A stretch of 64,000 nucleotides of DNA. Origin: Acidimicrobium ferrooxidans (GTDB taxonomy: Bacteria; Actinomycetota; Geothermincolia; Fen-727; Anoxymicrobiaceae). Both the position numbers and the translations under genes were made by a program. Below the pieces are notes generated by a model. The model was not told where the DNA came from, did no database searches, and worked only from the letters and a program-made list of their open reading frames with translations. The stretch spans positions 879,779 through 943,778 of the forward strand of contig DYIU01000001.1 in the NCBI GenBank assembly GCA_020723485.1. The letters are read 5' to 3'. Positions 27,308 to 35,794 of this stretch are shown in pieces (the first letter of the stretch is position 1; each line of letters begins with the position of its first letter).

Positions 27308-27658
27308 ATGGACGTCAAGGAGATCCAGTACCTGGCCGAGGGCCTTTTCAGCACCGTTGCCGAGTTCTACTCCGAGCTCCACGAGGCGCTCGTGGCCAAG
27401 GGCAGGAGGAGGATGGGCCAGGAGGACGCGCCGGACAGCCCGCAGGTGTCGGAGCTCATCAGGCGCACCAGGGAGCGGCAGGCCGTGGTGGACCTCATGG
27501 GAGCAGGGAAGAAGGGCGAGGAGGAGCTGATCCAGGCGGTGGGCGCCCAGGTCAAGAAGATCCTGTCATCGGCGGGCATCGTTACGCGCCCGGACCTGAC
27601 CAGGGTAGAGAAGCGCATGGACGAGATAGAGCAGGCCCTGGCGGACAAGGGTTACTAG
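27308..27658 (+). CDS. Phasin-like protein, short form
   Basis: 116 residues, mostly helical. The end (KKILSSAGIVTRPDLTRVEKRMDEIEQAL) matches the end of the next gene's core, so the two are paralogs. Such AGIVTR..DL-x-VE..-D-E helices are typical of polyhydroxyalkanoate granule-associated proteins (phasins). ATG 27308 has GGGAG upstream; a GTG three codons earlier is the alternative. The next gene begins 9 bases after the stop. Confidence 0.7.
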   Translation: MDVKEIQYLAEGLFSTVAEFYSELHEALVAKGRRRMGQEDAPDSPQVSELIRRTRERQAVVDLMGAGKKGEEELIQAVGAQVKKILSSAGIVTRPDLTRVEKRMDEIEQALADKGY

Positions 27659-27666
27659 GAGGGCAG

Positions 27667-28074
27667 ATGGCAGCAAAGGATTTCTCCGACATCCCCTATT
27701 TCCTGGTGGGCGCGCTCGTGGCGGTCGAGGAAGAGGTAATGAAGGCCGCCGACCGGCTGGTGGACAAGGGAAAGTCACTGACACCGGAGGGGCGCAAGAA
27801 GACGGCCTCCGCGAAGAAAGGCCTGGTCTCTCGGGGCGACGACTTCTCCATGGTGGTCGCCCGCACCGTGCAGAGGGTGCTCGAGAACGCCGGCATCGTC
27901 ACGAGGGACGACCTCGGGGACGTCCAGCGCCGCGTAGACGCGCTCGAGAGAAAGCTCTCGAGGCCGGCGAAGAAGCCGGCGAAGAAGCCCGCGGCAAAGA
28001 AGAAGTCAGCAGCCGGGAAGAAGGGCGCCGCGAAGAAGAAGGCGGCGAAGAAGCCCGCCGGGCCCCCTCAGTAG
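27667..28074 (+). CDS. Phasin-like protein with histone H1-like basic tail
   Basis: 135 residues. The N-terminal 100 residues mirror the preceding gene (FFLVGALVAVEEE-type helix, then VLENAGIVTRDDLGDVQRRVDALERKL). The last ~35 residues are a Lys/Ala/Pro-rich tail with PAKK and AAKK repeats, like PhaF and histone H1-like proteins, so it could bind DNA and granules and help share granules at division. GGAGGG before ATG. No PHA synthase is in the window. Confidence 0.72.
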   Translation: MAAKDFSDIPYFLVGALVAVEEEVMKAADRLVDKGKSLTPEGRKKTASAKKGLVSRGDDFSMVVARTVQRVLENAGIVTRDDLGDVQRRVDALERKLSRPAKKPAKKPAAKKKSAAGKKGAAKKKAAKKPAGPPQ

Positions 28075-28712
28075 CCCATCCCGGTCAGGTTGTCGCGCAG
28101 CACGCACTCCACCTCGTCCTGGTAAGCGAGGTACTTATCGAAGAGGTCCCGGTCCTTTAACAGCTCCACGTGAGGCAGAACCCACCTGAGCAGGGTGAAC
28201 TTGTGGCTCGCCTTTATCTTCCGCCCGAGGATGAGTTTGACCGGGTCCTTCCTGCTGAGGAGCGCGTCGGCGTAGTCGCGGCGCGAAGCTACCGAGAGGA
28301 CGGGGACGTCCCCCCTGATGCCGCGCTCCACGGTGAAGCAGCAGTTGTCGAGGGTGACCGTCGACTCGTACTCGCCGGTGACCGCGAGCCCGAGCTTCTT
28401 CCCGCACAGGTCCTCCATTATCTTCCTGATGCGCGGGTCCTCGAGCATATAGGGGGTCGCTTCCTCGAAGAGCGCCTGCTGCATCTTGAAGTAGTGGCCG
28501 GGGGGCGCGCACAGGATGAAGTGCTCCAGCCGGCGTTCGAGCTCGGGGTCCGTCACTTTGGGGAACATGTTGACGATCTCCCAGAACCTCTGGATGATGT
28601 TCTGGTCCACGCCCGAGAGATGCCGCGCCCGGTTCTCTGCCCGGGCGACACGCTCCTGGAGCTTCTTCTCCTCCCTGTCGGCCTTCTTCCGCTGCCGCTC
28701 CGAGCGCGCCAC
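28068..28712 (-). CDS. Unknown protein, coiled-coil start and possible SCP2-like end
   Basis: 214 residues, GTG start right after the stop of the upstream membrane-protein gene (GGAGGG upstream), so the two form a leftward operon. The first ~40 residues are a charged helix (RQRKKADREEKKLQERVARAENRARH). The middle (ESTVTLDNCCFTVERGIRG, then DPVKLILGRKIKASHKFTLLRWVLPHV) loosely resembles an SCP2-type sheet and helix. Its 3' end overlaps the phasin-like gene by 7 bases (convergent). No firm family. Confidence 0.65.
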   Translation of the reverse strand: MARSERQRKKADREEKKLQERVARAENRARHLSGVDQNIIQRFWEIVNMFPKVTDPELERRLEHFILCAPPGHYFKMQQALFEEATPYMLEDPRIRKIMEDLCGKKLGLAVTGEYESTVTLDNCCFTVERGIRGDVPVLSVASRRDYADALLSRKDPVKLILGRKIKASHKFTLLRWVLPHVELLKDRDLFDKYLAYQDEVECVLRDNLTGMGY

Positions 28713-28713
28713 G

Positions 28714-31131
28714 CTAGCCGCCCTCCGCTCCGCCGCCGCTCCTTAGCGCCGCGGTGAGCAGCAGGAAGAAGGGGACGAACAGGAACACCGAGATGCCCGC
28801 CACGGCCTCGATGCCGGAGTCGTTGACCACCCAGGCCACCGCCATCGCTACTCCCATGCCGAAAAAACCGGCGGACAGGCGGGGGAGCTCGCCCTTTATC
28901 CGCCCGAACAGGTGGAACCTCCAGTTGAGGGCCAGCCCGCCGATGACCAGCAGGAGCGCCAGCAGCCGCCAGATCGACGCGAAGGTCAGTGACCACGTCG
29001 CGGCAAGCTTGCGGCTCACCAGCGATACGAACTCGGAGGCCGTGTTCCCACCCGCGCCCGAGAACGCCTTGCCGGTGTGTGAGGAGGTCCCCGGGAGAAG
29101 GACGTCGGCCCCCACCATCACCGCCAAAAAGAGCACCAGCACCGCCGCGACCAGCGCTAGCTTCTTCAGCCCCAAGCGTCCTCCCTCGAGCTGGACCGCC
29201 GCCACCGTTCCCCCCGCTACCACGGTCACGAGCCCGCCGAAGTTCGCGCCCAGCCTGCCGAATCCCACGAAGAAGGCGGTGACCGCCAGCACCAGCCCGA
29301 AGGCCGTGTAGCGCTTCCAGGGCGAGTCGAGAGACCTGCACATCAGGGTCACCAGCAGGCAGGCAAACAGTATGGCGGAGCCGGTGGCGAAGCCCATGTA
29401 CAGGTTCCCGATACCGTAGTAACGGTCGGCGATGACCACGTCGGAGCCGAAGGCGCTGAACGTCATCAGCGGTGACCCGACCGCGATGTCGAGCAGTATG
29501 GTGAGGAGCGTGACACCTGACAGCGCGGCAAGCGGACTCGCCAGGGGAGCGAGCTCAAGCGCGCGCGGCCCGGACCTCAGCCCTCCCGGTCGGAGGGCGA
29601 GGGCCCCCAGGGCCAGCAGGACGCTCGCGACCAGCACCGCCGGGATCAGCCACGCGGTCTCGGGGACCGCGAAGGCCGGGACCGCCAGGTATGCGAGCGG
29701 ACCGGCGAGTATGCTGAAGAGCACCAGCGACCAGAGCAGCCTGCGCCTCGCCAGTATGTCCACCCTGATGAGCGCCAGCAGGAGGAACAGCGAGATAAGG
29801 ACCATGGAGACTATCACGTAGACGCGGACCATCGTCTTCCGGGCCGACGAGGCCGCGGTCGCCCTCTCCTCGAAGCTGCGCATTCCTTCGAGGTCCGTGC
29901 CGGTCGACGACGCGGCCAGCGCTCTCCCGTCCATCTCTCCGGGTATCTCGAGGCCCAGGAACTCGAGGGCCGTGGGTGCGATGTCGTAGTTTGAGACCAG
30001 CCCGACGCGGCGGGTGGTGGGCGAGCCGAGTCGCCGGCCGGCCGTGAACCCGGGGCCGGTCACCACCAGCGGGGTCAAGAGGTCGCCGTCGGCGACCATC
30101 TCTCGCGTCGGGGTAGGGGTACAGACCACCAGGAGGTCCCGGGTGGTGTCGATCCGCTCGACGAGCTTCCCGAGCGCGGCATCGCATTCCCTGAGCGCCG
30201 CCGCCCGGGCCCGGGCGAGCGTCTCCGCCGAGGAGTAGCCCGCCTGCTCGTCGACCCTGGACGTCTGACCCATGTCCACCACCAGCAGGTCGGAGGTCGC
30301 GAGTCGTGCGGTGGCTTCGTCGATGAGCTTCGCGAAGTCAGTCCTCACGCCCGGCGCGGAGGCGGGGTCCGCCGTGTACAGGTCGGAGGACACGTCGCCC
30401 GAAGGGACCAGCCCGTCCGAGTCCATGGCTATGCAGGAGGCCTCACGGTGCAAAAGGGTCGCTTGAGGGGCCGACCCGGGCGTCGTCTCGACCGTCTGCA
30501 CGATGCCCACCTGGTAGCCCGTGACGACCTGGTTCGCCGGGGCCAGAGAATCGGCGTTGCCCACCAGCGCCATCGCGCCACCGCCCTCGCGCACCGCCTC
30601 CCCGAGCAGGCCGGGCAGGCTCGTCGCGAGGTCGGTGTCCGACCTCTCCTTCATCTCCTCTATATAGAGGTTGACCACCGAGCCCGCGGGCGCGTCCGCC
30701 CCGGTCCGCGCCCGGTAGAGGTCGCCGGCCTCCACGGATTCGCCGGACGGCGTCTCGAGGAGCTCGGTCGAGTTGAACGCGAGGCCGGCGTTGGGCCCGC
30801 CGAGTGCCCTGCCGCCGGCTCCAATGCTCACGTAGCCGCCCAGGCCGTACAGGTCGTAGCGGGACCTCGCGTTCATCAGAGCGAAGCCGCCCCCGGAGAT
30901 GAGGTCCATCACGTTCGGGCTGTCAGCTTCCGAGAGGTCGTCCAACCCGATACGGTCGATGATCACTATCACTACCCTTCGCCCTGAAGAAACGTGCGCC
31001 CGCGCGTCCGGGGCGGCGGCGGCAAGCAGGGCGAGCGCCACCACGACCGCGAGGACCGCGGTCGCCGCGATGCGGCGCTTCGGTGGTGACGGGCGCCATG
31101 TCCTAGAGTGTCTTCCGGTGTGATTGGTCAC
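28714..31131 (-). CDS. Membrane protein with alkaline-phosphatase-like ectodomain and ~11 C-terminal TM segments
   Basis: About 805 residues from the GTG at 31131; an upstream TTG at 31209 adds 26 residues but has no ribosome site, and a TATCAT box 10 bases before the GTG is consistent with a short or absent leader. A signal anchor (ATAVLAVVVALALLAAAAPDARA) precedes a domain (about 50-420) with the alkaline phosphatase/sulfatase superfamily layout (VVIVIIDRIGLDDL, and a later LLVVDMGQTSRVDEQAG with a regular helix and DLLVVCTPTP). The usual SDHG metal site is replaced by CTPTP, so it may be a catalytically dead relative. The C-terminal half is membrane helices. The start is uncertain. Confidence 0.7.
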   Translation of the reverse strand: MTNHTGRHSRTWRPSPPKRRIAATAVLAVVVALALLAAAAPDARAHVSSGRRVVIVIIDRIGLDDLSEADSPNVMDLISGGGFALMNARSRYDLYGLGGYVSIGAGGRALGGPNAGLAFNSTELLETPSGESVEAGDLYRARTGADAPAGSVVNLYIEEMKERSDTDLATSLPGLLGEAVREGGGAMALVGNADSLAPANQVVTGYQVGIVQTVETTPGSAPQATLLHREASCIAMDSDGLVPSGDVSSDLYTADPASAPGVRTDFAKLIDEATARLATSDLLVVDMGQTSRVDEQAGYSSAETLARARAAALRECDAALGKLVERIDTTRDLLVVCTPTPTREMVADGDLLTPLVVTGPGFTAGRRLGSPTTRRVGLVSNYDIAPTALEFLGLEIPGEMDGRALAASSTGTDLEGMRSFEERATAASSARKTMVRVYVIVSMVLISLFLLLALIRVDILARRRLLWSLVLFSILAGPLAYLAVPAFAVPETAWLIPAVLVASVLLALGALALRPGGLRSGPRALELAPLASPLAALSGVTLLTILLDIAVGSPLMTFSAFGSDVVIADRYYGIGNLYMGFATGSAILFACLLVTLMCRSLDSPWKRYTAFGLVLAVTAFFVGFGRLGANFGGLVTVVAGGTVAAVQLEGGRLGLKKLALVAAVLVLFLAVMVGADVLLPGTSSHTGKAFSGAGGNTASEFVSLVSRKLAATWSLTFASIWRLLALLLVIGGLALNWRFHLFGRIKGELPRLSAGFFGMGVAMAVAWVVNDSGIEAVAGISVFLFVPFFLLLTAALRSGGGAEGG

Positions 31132-31253
31132 GCCCAAATGATAACACGGGGTCCGGGCGCAGCCGACAGTCCCGGCCCTCGAAGGCTTTACCCGAACGCC
31201 GCGTATCAAGGAGCGGGCTCGCGTTGCGCTGTCGGGTCATGTGATATGCTCGT

Positions 31254-31285
31254 GCACATCGGGGTCAGGTCACTTGTTGCGTTTC
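31254..31285 (+). repeat. GGGGTCAG-family element, single unit (copy 6)
   Basis: GCACATC-GGGGTCAGGTCACTTGTTGC followed by GTTTC. Same unit type as copies 1 and 9, with a slightly degenerate left arm. It is 47 bases before the lipid kinase start, so it probably lies in that gene's leader. Confidence 0.7.
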
Positions 31286-31331
31286 TGGGGGGGGTCCCCC
31301 GTGTTGGCCCGTTACCATGGGAGGCGATGTC

Positions 31332-32300
31332 ATGCCGTCGGGCGAGCGGTACACCCAGGAAAGCTTCAGAAAACCGCAGGGTGGCCCGGACAGGGCCCCG
31401 GGAATCGCCCAGGAGTACCTGATAGTCGTGAACCCGGTGTCCCGAGGAGGCAAGGCCAGGAAAGAGGGCGAATGGCTCCTCAAGCAGTTGAGGCGCCTGG
31501 GGGTCAAGCACGAGGCCTTCCTTACCGATTACCCCGGTCACGCGGAGCACATCGTCTCCAGGCTGCTCGACCAGGTCGACGTCGTGGTCGCGGTCGGCGG
31601 AGACGGGACCATCAACGAGGTCATCAACGGGATGATGGCCGCCCCGGGCCAGGAGAAGCCCCTCGCGGTCTTTCCCGCCGGCACCGCCGACGATTTCTGC
31701 CACAACATGGACATCCCCCGCGACCGGGACAGGGCCCTGGAAGTGATGCTGGGCGACCGCACCCGGCGGATAGACCTCATCAGGTACAACGACAGGTACG
31801 CCGCGGTGACGCTCGGGGTGGGAGTCGACGCCGAGATTGCTTACAACGCCCTGAGCCACAAGCGCATCAGGATAGCGGCGTATTTCGCTGTCGGGCTGAG
31901 GATAGTCTTCAAGGAGCGCATGCGGAACTCGCCCCGCCGGATGCGCATCGAGACCGATAACGGCAACGTCTACGAGGACAGGTACCTCATCGCGGTCTTC
32001 GGGAACGCGCCTCTCTACGGGCGCTACGTCTACTGGATGCCGGACGCGGAGATGGACGACGGCTTGCTGAACATGTCGGCCCTGAAACCGATGGCCCCCA
32101 TACCCGCCTGGTACCTGTTCATGAGGAGCTTCAGCCGGGATTACAGGACCGACAAGGTCCTCCGGGAGGCGAGCAGCAGGTTCCTGGTCGAGCTCAAGGA
32201 GGAGTCGTTCCTCCAGGTGGACGGGGAGGTCTACAAGTACCAGGCCGGCGAGAAGATCGATATCGGCGTCGCCCGGAGCGCCCTCACAGTCCGCGCCTAA
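31332..32300 (+). CDS. Diacylglycerol/lipid kinase family protein
   Basis: 322 residues. The DAGK catalytic blocks are present: VVNPVSRGGKARK, the GGDGTINEVINGM nucleotide loop, and FPAGTADDFCHNM. The C-terminal half is the beta sandwich with GVGVDAEIAYN and FGNAPLYGRY. Members phosphorylate diacylglycerol, sphingoid bases or undecaprenol. GGGAGG lies 7 bases before the ATG at 31332 rather than the ATG at 31317. A palindromic element starts one base after the stop. Confidence 0.88.
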   Translation: MPSGERYTQESFRKPQGGPDRAPGIAQEYLIVVNPVSRGGKARKEGEWLLKQLRRLGVKHEAFLTDYPGHAEHIVSRLLDQVDVVVAVGGDGTINEVINGMMAAPGQEKPLAVFPAGTADDFCHNMDIPRDRDRALEVMLGDRTRRIDLIRYNDRYAAVTLGVGVDAEIAYNALSHKRIRIAAYFAVGLRIVFKERMRNSPRRMRIETDNGNVYEDRYLIAVFGNAPLYGRYVYWMPDAEMDDGLLNMSALKPMAPIPAWYLFMRSFSRDYRTDKVLREASSRFLVELKEESFLQVDGEVYKYQAGEKIDIGVARSALTVRA

Positions 32301-32301
32301 T

Positions 32302-32407
32302 GGGGTCAGACCACTTTCGTTCCATCAGCAACACTGACCACTTCAGCAACATGTCGTGTTGCGCAAGTCAACTGATGTTGCTGATGGAACGAAAGTGGTC
32401 TGACCCC
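32302..32407. repeat. GGGGTCAG-family palindrome, 32-bp perfect arms (copy 7)
   Basis: Bases 32302-32333 are the exact complement of 32376-32407, with a 42-base loop that itself holds a smaller hairpin (CAGCAACA with TGTTGCG). Head GGGGTCAGACCACTTTCG starts one base after the kinase TAA. Its arms differ from copies 4 and 8 beyond the head, and match copy 3 at the GGGGTCAGACCA part. Confidence 0.95.
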
Positions 32408-32416
32408 GAATGGAAG

Positions 32417-32443
32417 AAAGGCGGGTCGCCAGGACCCGCCTTT
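32417..32443. terminator. Bidirectional hairpin terminator
   Basis: AAAGGCGGGTC pairs with GACCCGCCTTT around a 5-base loop (11-bp stem). Being symmetrical with A/T ends, it can end the rightward lipid kinase and the leftward regulator transcripts. Confidence 0.7.
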
Positions 32444-32527
32444 CCTCGCCTGCGTCTTCTGACTGCCAGCTAATCCAGGCTCTTCAACTCCCTGTATGCA
32501 ACTGCCCGGTCCGGACCTGAAGCTGTA

Positions 32528-33169
32528 TCAGGTCACGAGGCCGTTGCGCAGTGCCGTCGCGACTGTCTCGGTGCGGTCCGAGGTGCCGAGCTTGTCGAAG
32601 ATGTGCGCCACGTGCGTCTTGACGGTCTGCTCGCTTATCCAGAGGGCCTTCGCGATCTCCTTGTTCGTGTTGCCCTCGGACAGAAGCTGCAGCACCTCCA
32701 TCTCCCGGCTGGAGAGCCCGTAGTCCTTGGCCTTGTTGTCGGCCAGGGTCACGAACTCCTTCAGCAGCTGGGCTGTGGCGTCCGGGTGCAGCAGGGCTTT
32801 GCCCTCGTAGACGGTCTGGATTGCGTGCACAAGGTCGTCCGAGGAGGTGTTCTTCAACATGTAGCCGGTGGCGCCGGCCTTCACCGCCTCGTACACATAG
32901 CCCTCCTGGTCAAGCATAGTGAGCATCACTATCTTGGCCTCGGTGTGCTTCTCACGTATCAGCTTGGTCGCCTGGATGCCGTTCATCCCTGGCATGCTGA
33001 TGTCCATGAGGATCACGTCGGGCTCCACCTTGTCCACCATCTCCAGCGCCTCTTCGCCGGACCCGGCCTCTCCGACGATCTCAACCTCGTCGCCCTGGTC
33101 GAAGACCGCCTTGAGGCCTTCGCGGACCAGGTTGTGGTCGTCAACGATCAGCACTTTTATCGCGGACAT
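32528..33169 (-). CDS. NarL/LuxR-type response regulator
   Basis: 213 residues from the ATG preceded by GGAGGG; the longer frame (to 33208) is unlikely. The receiver has IVDDHN, phospho-acceptor Asp in ILMDISMPGMNG and Lys in GYMLKNTS. The C-terminal LuxR-type HTH reads LSSREMEVLQLLSEGNTNKEIAKALWISEQTVKTH. Second gene of a leftward unit; its start lies 13 bases inside the kinase gene, so they are coupled partners. Confidence 0.95.
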   Translation of the reverse strand: MSAIKVLIVDDHNLVREGLKAVFDQGDEVEIVGEAGSGEEALEMVDKVEPDVILMDISMPGMNGIQATKLIREKHTEAKIVMLTMLDQEGYVYEAVKAGATGYMLKNTSSDDLVHAIQTVYEGKALLHPDATAQLLKEFVTLADNKAKDYGLSSREMEVLQLLSEGNTNKEIAKALWISEQTVKTHVAHIFDKLGTSDRTETVATALRNGLVT

Positions 33170-34770
33170 GATGCTCCCTCCAATATGGGCCTGAGGGGCA
33201 CGTCGCACGTTATGTTCGTGCCGCGCCCCGGTTCGGACTTTATCTTGAGGTTGCCCCCCAGCAGCTCGGTGCGCTCGCGCATGCTGGCGATACCCAGGTT
33301 GCGCGTCTTGCCGCGCGCCTTCTGAGGGGAGAAACCCTTGCCGTCGTCACGGATGTTCACGTGCAGTTTCTGCGGCGTGGTCTCTATCTCTATGGTCACG
33401 TGGGAGGCGCCGGCGTGCTTCTCGATGTTGTTGAGCGCCTCCTGGATGATCCTGAACAGGTTTATCTGCGCGTCGCGCGATATCACGGGACGCTCCTCAG
33501 GCATCTGCAGGTTCGTCTGGATCCCGTTGGAGAGCCCGAAGTTCTTGAGGTGCGTCTCCAGCGCCGCGTACAGCCCCATGTCGTCGAGCATCGGCGGCCG
33601 CAGGCCGAGGAGCAGGTCGCGCAGCTCCTTGATGTTGGTGTTGAGCTGCTCTCCCAGCATCTTGAGGTCGCCCATGAGCTCGCTCTCGTCGTCGGGCCCC
33701 AGCTTCTTCTCGATGGCCTGCAGGCGGTAGGAGATGCCGACCAGCGACTGCACCACGCTGTCGTGTATCTCCGCGGCCAGCCTCCGGCGCTCCGACTCCT
33801 GCGCCGTGATGGTCTGGTGGAGGAGGCGCCTGTGGACCACCTCGTCCTCCCTCAGGTTCTCGTGAAGGCGGGCCCTCGCCACCGCCGCCGCGACCTGGTT
33901 GGCTATCGTGGCGAGCAGGTCCTGCTCGTCCTGGCTGAGGGTCACGTCCGCCTTGCCAGCGATGACTATAGCCCCCAGGAACGTGTTGCGCTCGAACAGC
34001 GGGAGTATGTAGCCGTCCTCCGCGTTGAGCGAGCCCGGGAACAGCAGACCCAGGTCGAATCCCTCGAGCTCGCCCGCGCGCACAGGCCGGCGGTTAGCCG
34101 CGAACGCCTGCTTGAGGAGCCAGACCATATCCCGCGAGATGGTGCTGCGGCTCACCGTCCGCCCCTTCGGGGTCTGCCCGTTTCCCTGCTTGAACGCGTA
34201 CACCTCGGGCTCCTCGACGTCGGTCAGTATCAGGGCGCACGACGGCAGGTCGAAGAGGGCGATGAGCTTGTCCGCGACACCCTCGAGCAGCTCGTCCAGC
34301 ACGGGCGCGGAGATGAGGATGTCGCTTATCTTGTAGACGGTCGAGAGCTGCAGGCGCTCGATGGTCTCGCGGCGCTCGCGCGCGACCGTCTCCTGGGTCT
34401 GGGGCTTCAAGACGCTCTTGATGGTCTCGGTGAGCGTCACCGGGCTGAACGGCTTTGTGATGTACTTGACCGCCCCCGCCCCCAGGCCGCGCAGCTGGTC
34501 TTTCTCCGCTATCTGCGCGGTCACCATGACCACGGGTATGTCGGCGGTCGCGGGGTTCGCCTTGATGTATTTGAGGATGTCCCAGCCGCTTATCTGGGGA
34601 AGCATCACGTCGAGCACGACGCAGTCGGGTTTGCACTCTTTTATCTTCTCGAGAGCGGTGGGCCCGTCGTACGCTACGACGACCTCCATCCCCTCGATCT
34701 TGAGGTTGATCGAGATGACTTTCGAGACATCCCGCTCGTCTTCGACTACGAGTATCTTCGGCTTATCCAT
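33157..34770 (-). CDS. Receiver-GAF-histidine kinase (HisKA_3/NarL-type)
   Basis: 537 residues. An N-terminal receiver (1-120: VVEDERDV, VLDVMLPQISGWD, YITKPFSP) is followed by a GAF domain (about 150-300: LFDLPSCALILTD, DLLATIANQVAAAVA) and a HisKA_3 dimerisation region with ESERRRLAAEIHDSVVQSL. The ATPase domain shows QEALNNIEKHA, DDGKGF and GIASMRERTELLGG. Cytoplasmic sensor, no membrane segment. A perfect 8-bp palindrome lies just upstream (34780-34801), overlapping the ribosome-site region. Two N-terminal-receiver kinases in one window is notable. Confidence 0.93.
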   Translation of the reverse strand: MDKPKILVVEDERDVSKVISINLKIEGMEVVVAYDGPTALEKIKECKPDCVVLDVMLPQISGWDILKYIKANPATADIPVVMVTAQIAEKDQLRGLGAGAVKYITKPFSPVTLTETIKSVLKPQTQETVARERRETIERLQLSTVYKISDILISAPVLDELLEGVADKLIALFDLPSCALILTDVEEPEVYAFKQGNGQTPKGRTVSRSTISRDMVWLLKQAFAANRRPVRAGELEGFDLGLLFPGSLNAEDGYILPLFERNTFLGAIVIAGKADVTLSQDEQDLLATIANQVAAAVARARLHENLREDEVVHRRLLHQTITAQESERRRLAAEIHDSVVQSLVGISYRLQAIEKKLGPDDESELMGDLKMLGEQLNTNIKELRDLLLGLRPPMLDDMGLYAALETHLKNFGLSNGIQTNLQMPEERPVISRDAQINLFRIIQEALNNIEKHAGASHVTIEIETTPQKLHVNIRDDGKGFSPQKARGKTRNLGIASMRERTELLGGNLKIKSEPGRGTNITCDVPLRPILEGASCPR

Positions 34771-34779
34771 CCGGCCTCC

Positions 34780-34801
34780 ATGTACCTCCTAAAAGGTACA
34801 T
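34780..34801. promoter_or_regulatory. Perfect palindrome 10 bases before the kinase start
   Basis: ATGTACCT and AGGTACAT surround a 6-base spacer. It is adjacent to the leftward kinase start and includes part of the AGGAGG ribosome-site region. Likely an operator or a translational hairpin; no regulator is identified. Confidence 0.5.
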
Positions 34802-34941
34802 CGGCATAACTCACCCGAACTTTTAGCTTTTTTGACACCCGTTTGGGGGATGAGTCCCTGCGTGGCCTCAAATGTAGAACGCGAAAATGACCAAAAGGGT
34901 GACGCCGCCGACCGGCGGCCGGAATGCCTTTGAAGGGGAGT

Positions 34942-35679
34942 CTAGCGCTTCCGGAGCCTGCCGAGGACCGACTTCGAGGCGCTCACGGCGCGGGTCCTCA
35001 TCGCGTGGTCGTGGGCCGGGCTGGTGGTGATGTTGAACATGACCGTGACAATGCGAAGCACGAATGTTACCGCTATGCAGACCACCGCCGCGACCCACGG
35101 CGGAAGATCGAACCCCGCCCCCAGGGTGAGGAACACCACCACCCCGACCAACGCCACGGTCGCGTAGAGCTGGCCCGGCAGAAAGATCTCCGGGTCCTTT
35201 CCTGAGAACATGTCGCGGAGCATGCCTCCCCCCGTCGCGTTGATGATGCCGATGAGGCCGGCGGCGTACACCGTCAGTCCCACGGAGAGTGATTTCGAAG
35301 CGCCGACCGCGGCGTACATCCCCAGGCCGGCGGCGTCCGCGACGAGGATCACGATCTTCAATTGCTTCTCGATCTTATCTCCGATGATCGCGGCGAACGC
35401 GACTGCAGCCGCCACGGCCGCCAGGTACTGCCAGTGCTCTACCGCTGCGGGCACTTGCTGGAGGAAGATGCCGTCACGGATTATCCCGCCGCCGAGGCCG
35501 ACCGCGAGGGCCAGGGCGGCCATGCCCGTCAAGTCGTATTTTCTCTCGTACGCCACGAGCGCCCCGGTCAGGGCGAAAAGGAACGCCGCGGTATAGTCGA
35601 GCGCGGCGGGAAGGATGAACTGCCCCTGTGATGCTGTAGAAGTACTCAAGAATAAGGCCATGTCTCCAACACCGAGCAT
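34942..35679 (-). CDS. TRIC/UPF0126-family membrane channel (YadS-like)
   Basis: 245 residues, seven predicted membrane helices. The fold is a repeat of two halves with the family GGG-x-[IL]-RD motifs: LGGGIIRDG in the first and GGGMLRDM in the second, characteristic of the TRIC-type/UPF0126 (trimeric intracellular cation channel or glycine uptake) proteins. GGGAAG before the ATG. A -10-like TATAAT lies 30 bases upstream. Confidence 0.88.
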   Translation of the reverse strand: MLGVGDMALFLSTSTASQGQFILPAALDYTAAFLFALTGALVAYERKYDLTGMAALALAVGLGGGIIRDGIFLQQVPAAVEHWQYLAAVAAAVAFAAIIGDKIEKQLKIVILVADAAGLGMYAAVGASKSLSVGLTVYAAGLIGIINATGGGMLRDMFSGKDPEIFLPGQLYATVALVGVVVFLTLGAGFDLPPWVAAVVCIAVTFVLRIVTVMFNITTSPAHDHAMRTRAVSASKSVLGRLRKR

Positions 35680-35708
35680 CGAGCCTGCTTCCCTTTCACT
35701 AAGTTGAC

Positions 35709-35714
35709 ATTATA
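35709..35714 (-). promoter_or_regulatory. Candidate -10 box (TATAAT)
   Basis: A perfect TATAAT is read on the minus strand 30 bases before the TRIC-family start. No good -35 is seen 17 bases up, so this is only a candidate. The opposite strand reads TTGACA nearby, with no matching -10. Confidence 0.35.
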
Positions 35715-35794
35715 GACTTAGCCCGAACAATTGCTACCTTCCTTCAACCGGGAGACGGCTGCAGGTCGGTGCCTTTAGGAGCTGGGGGTCTAAC

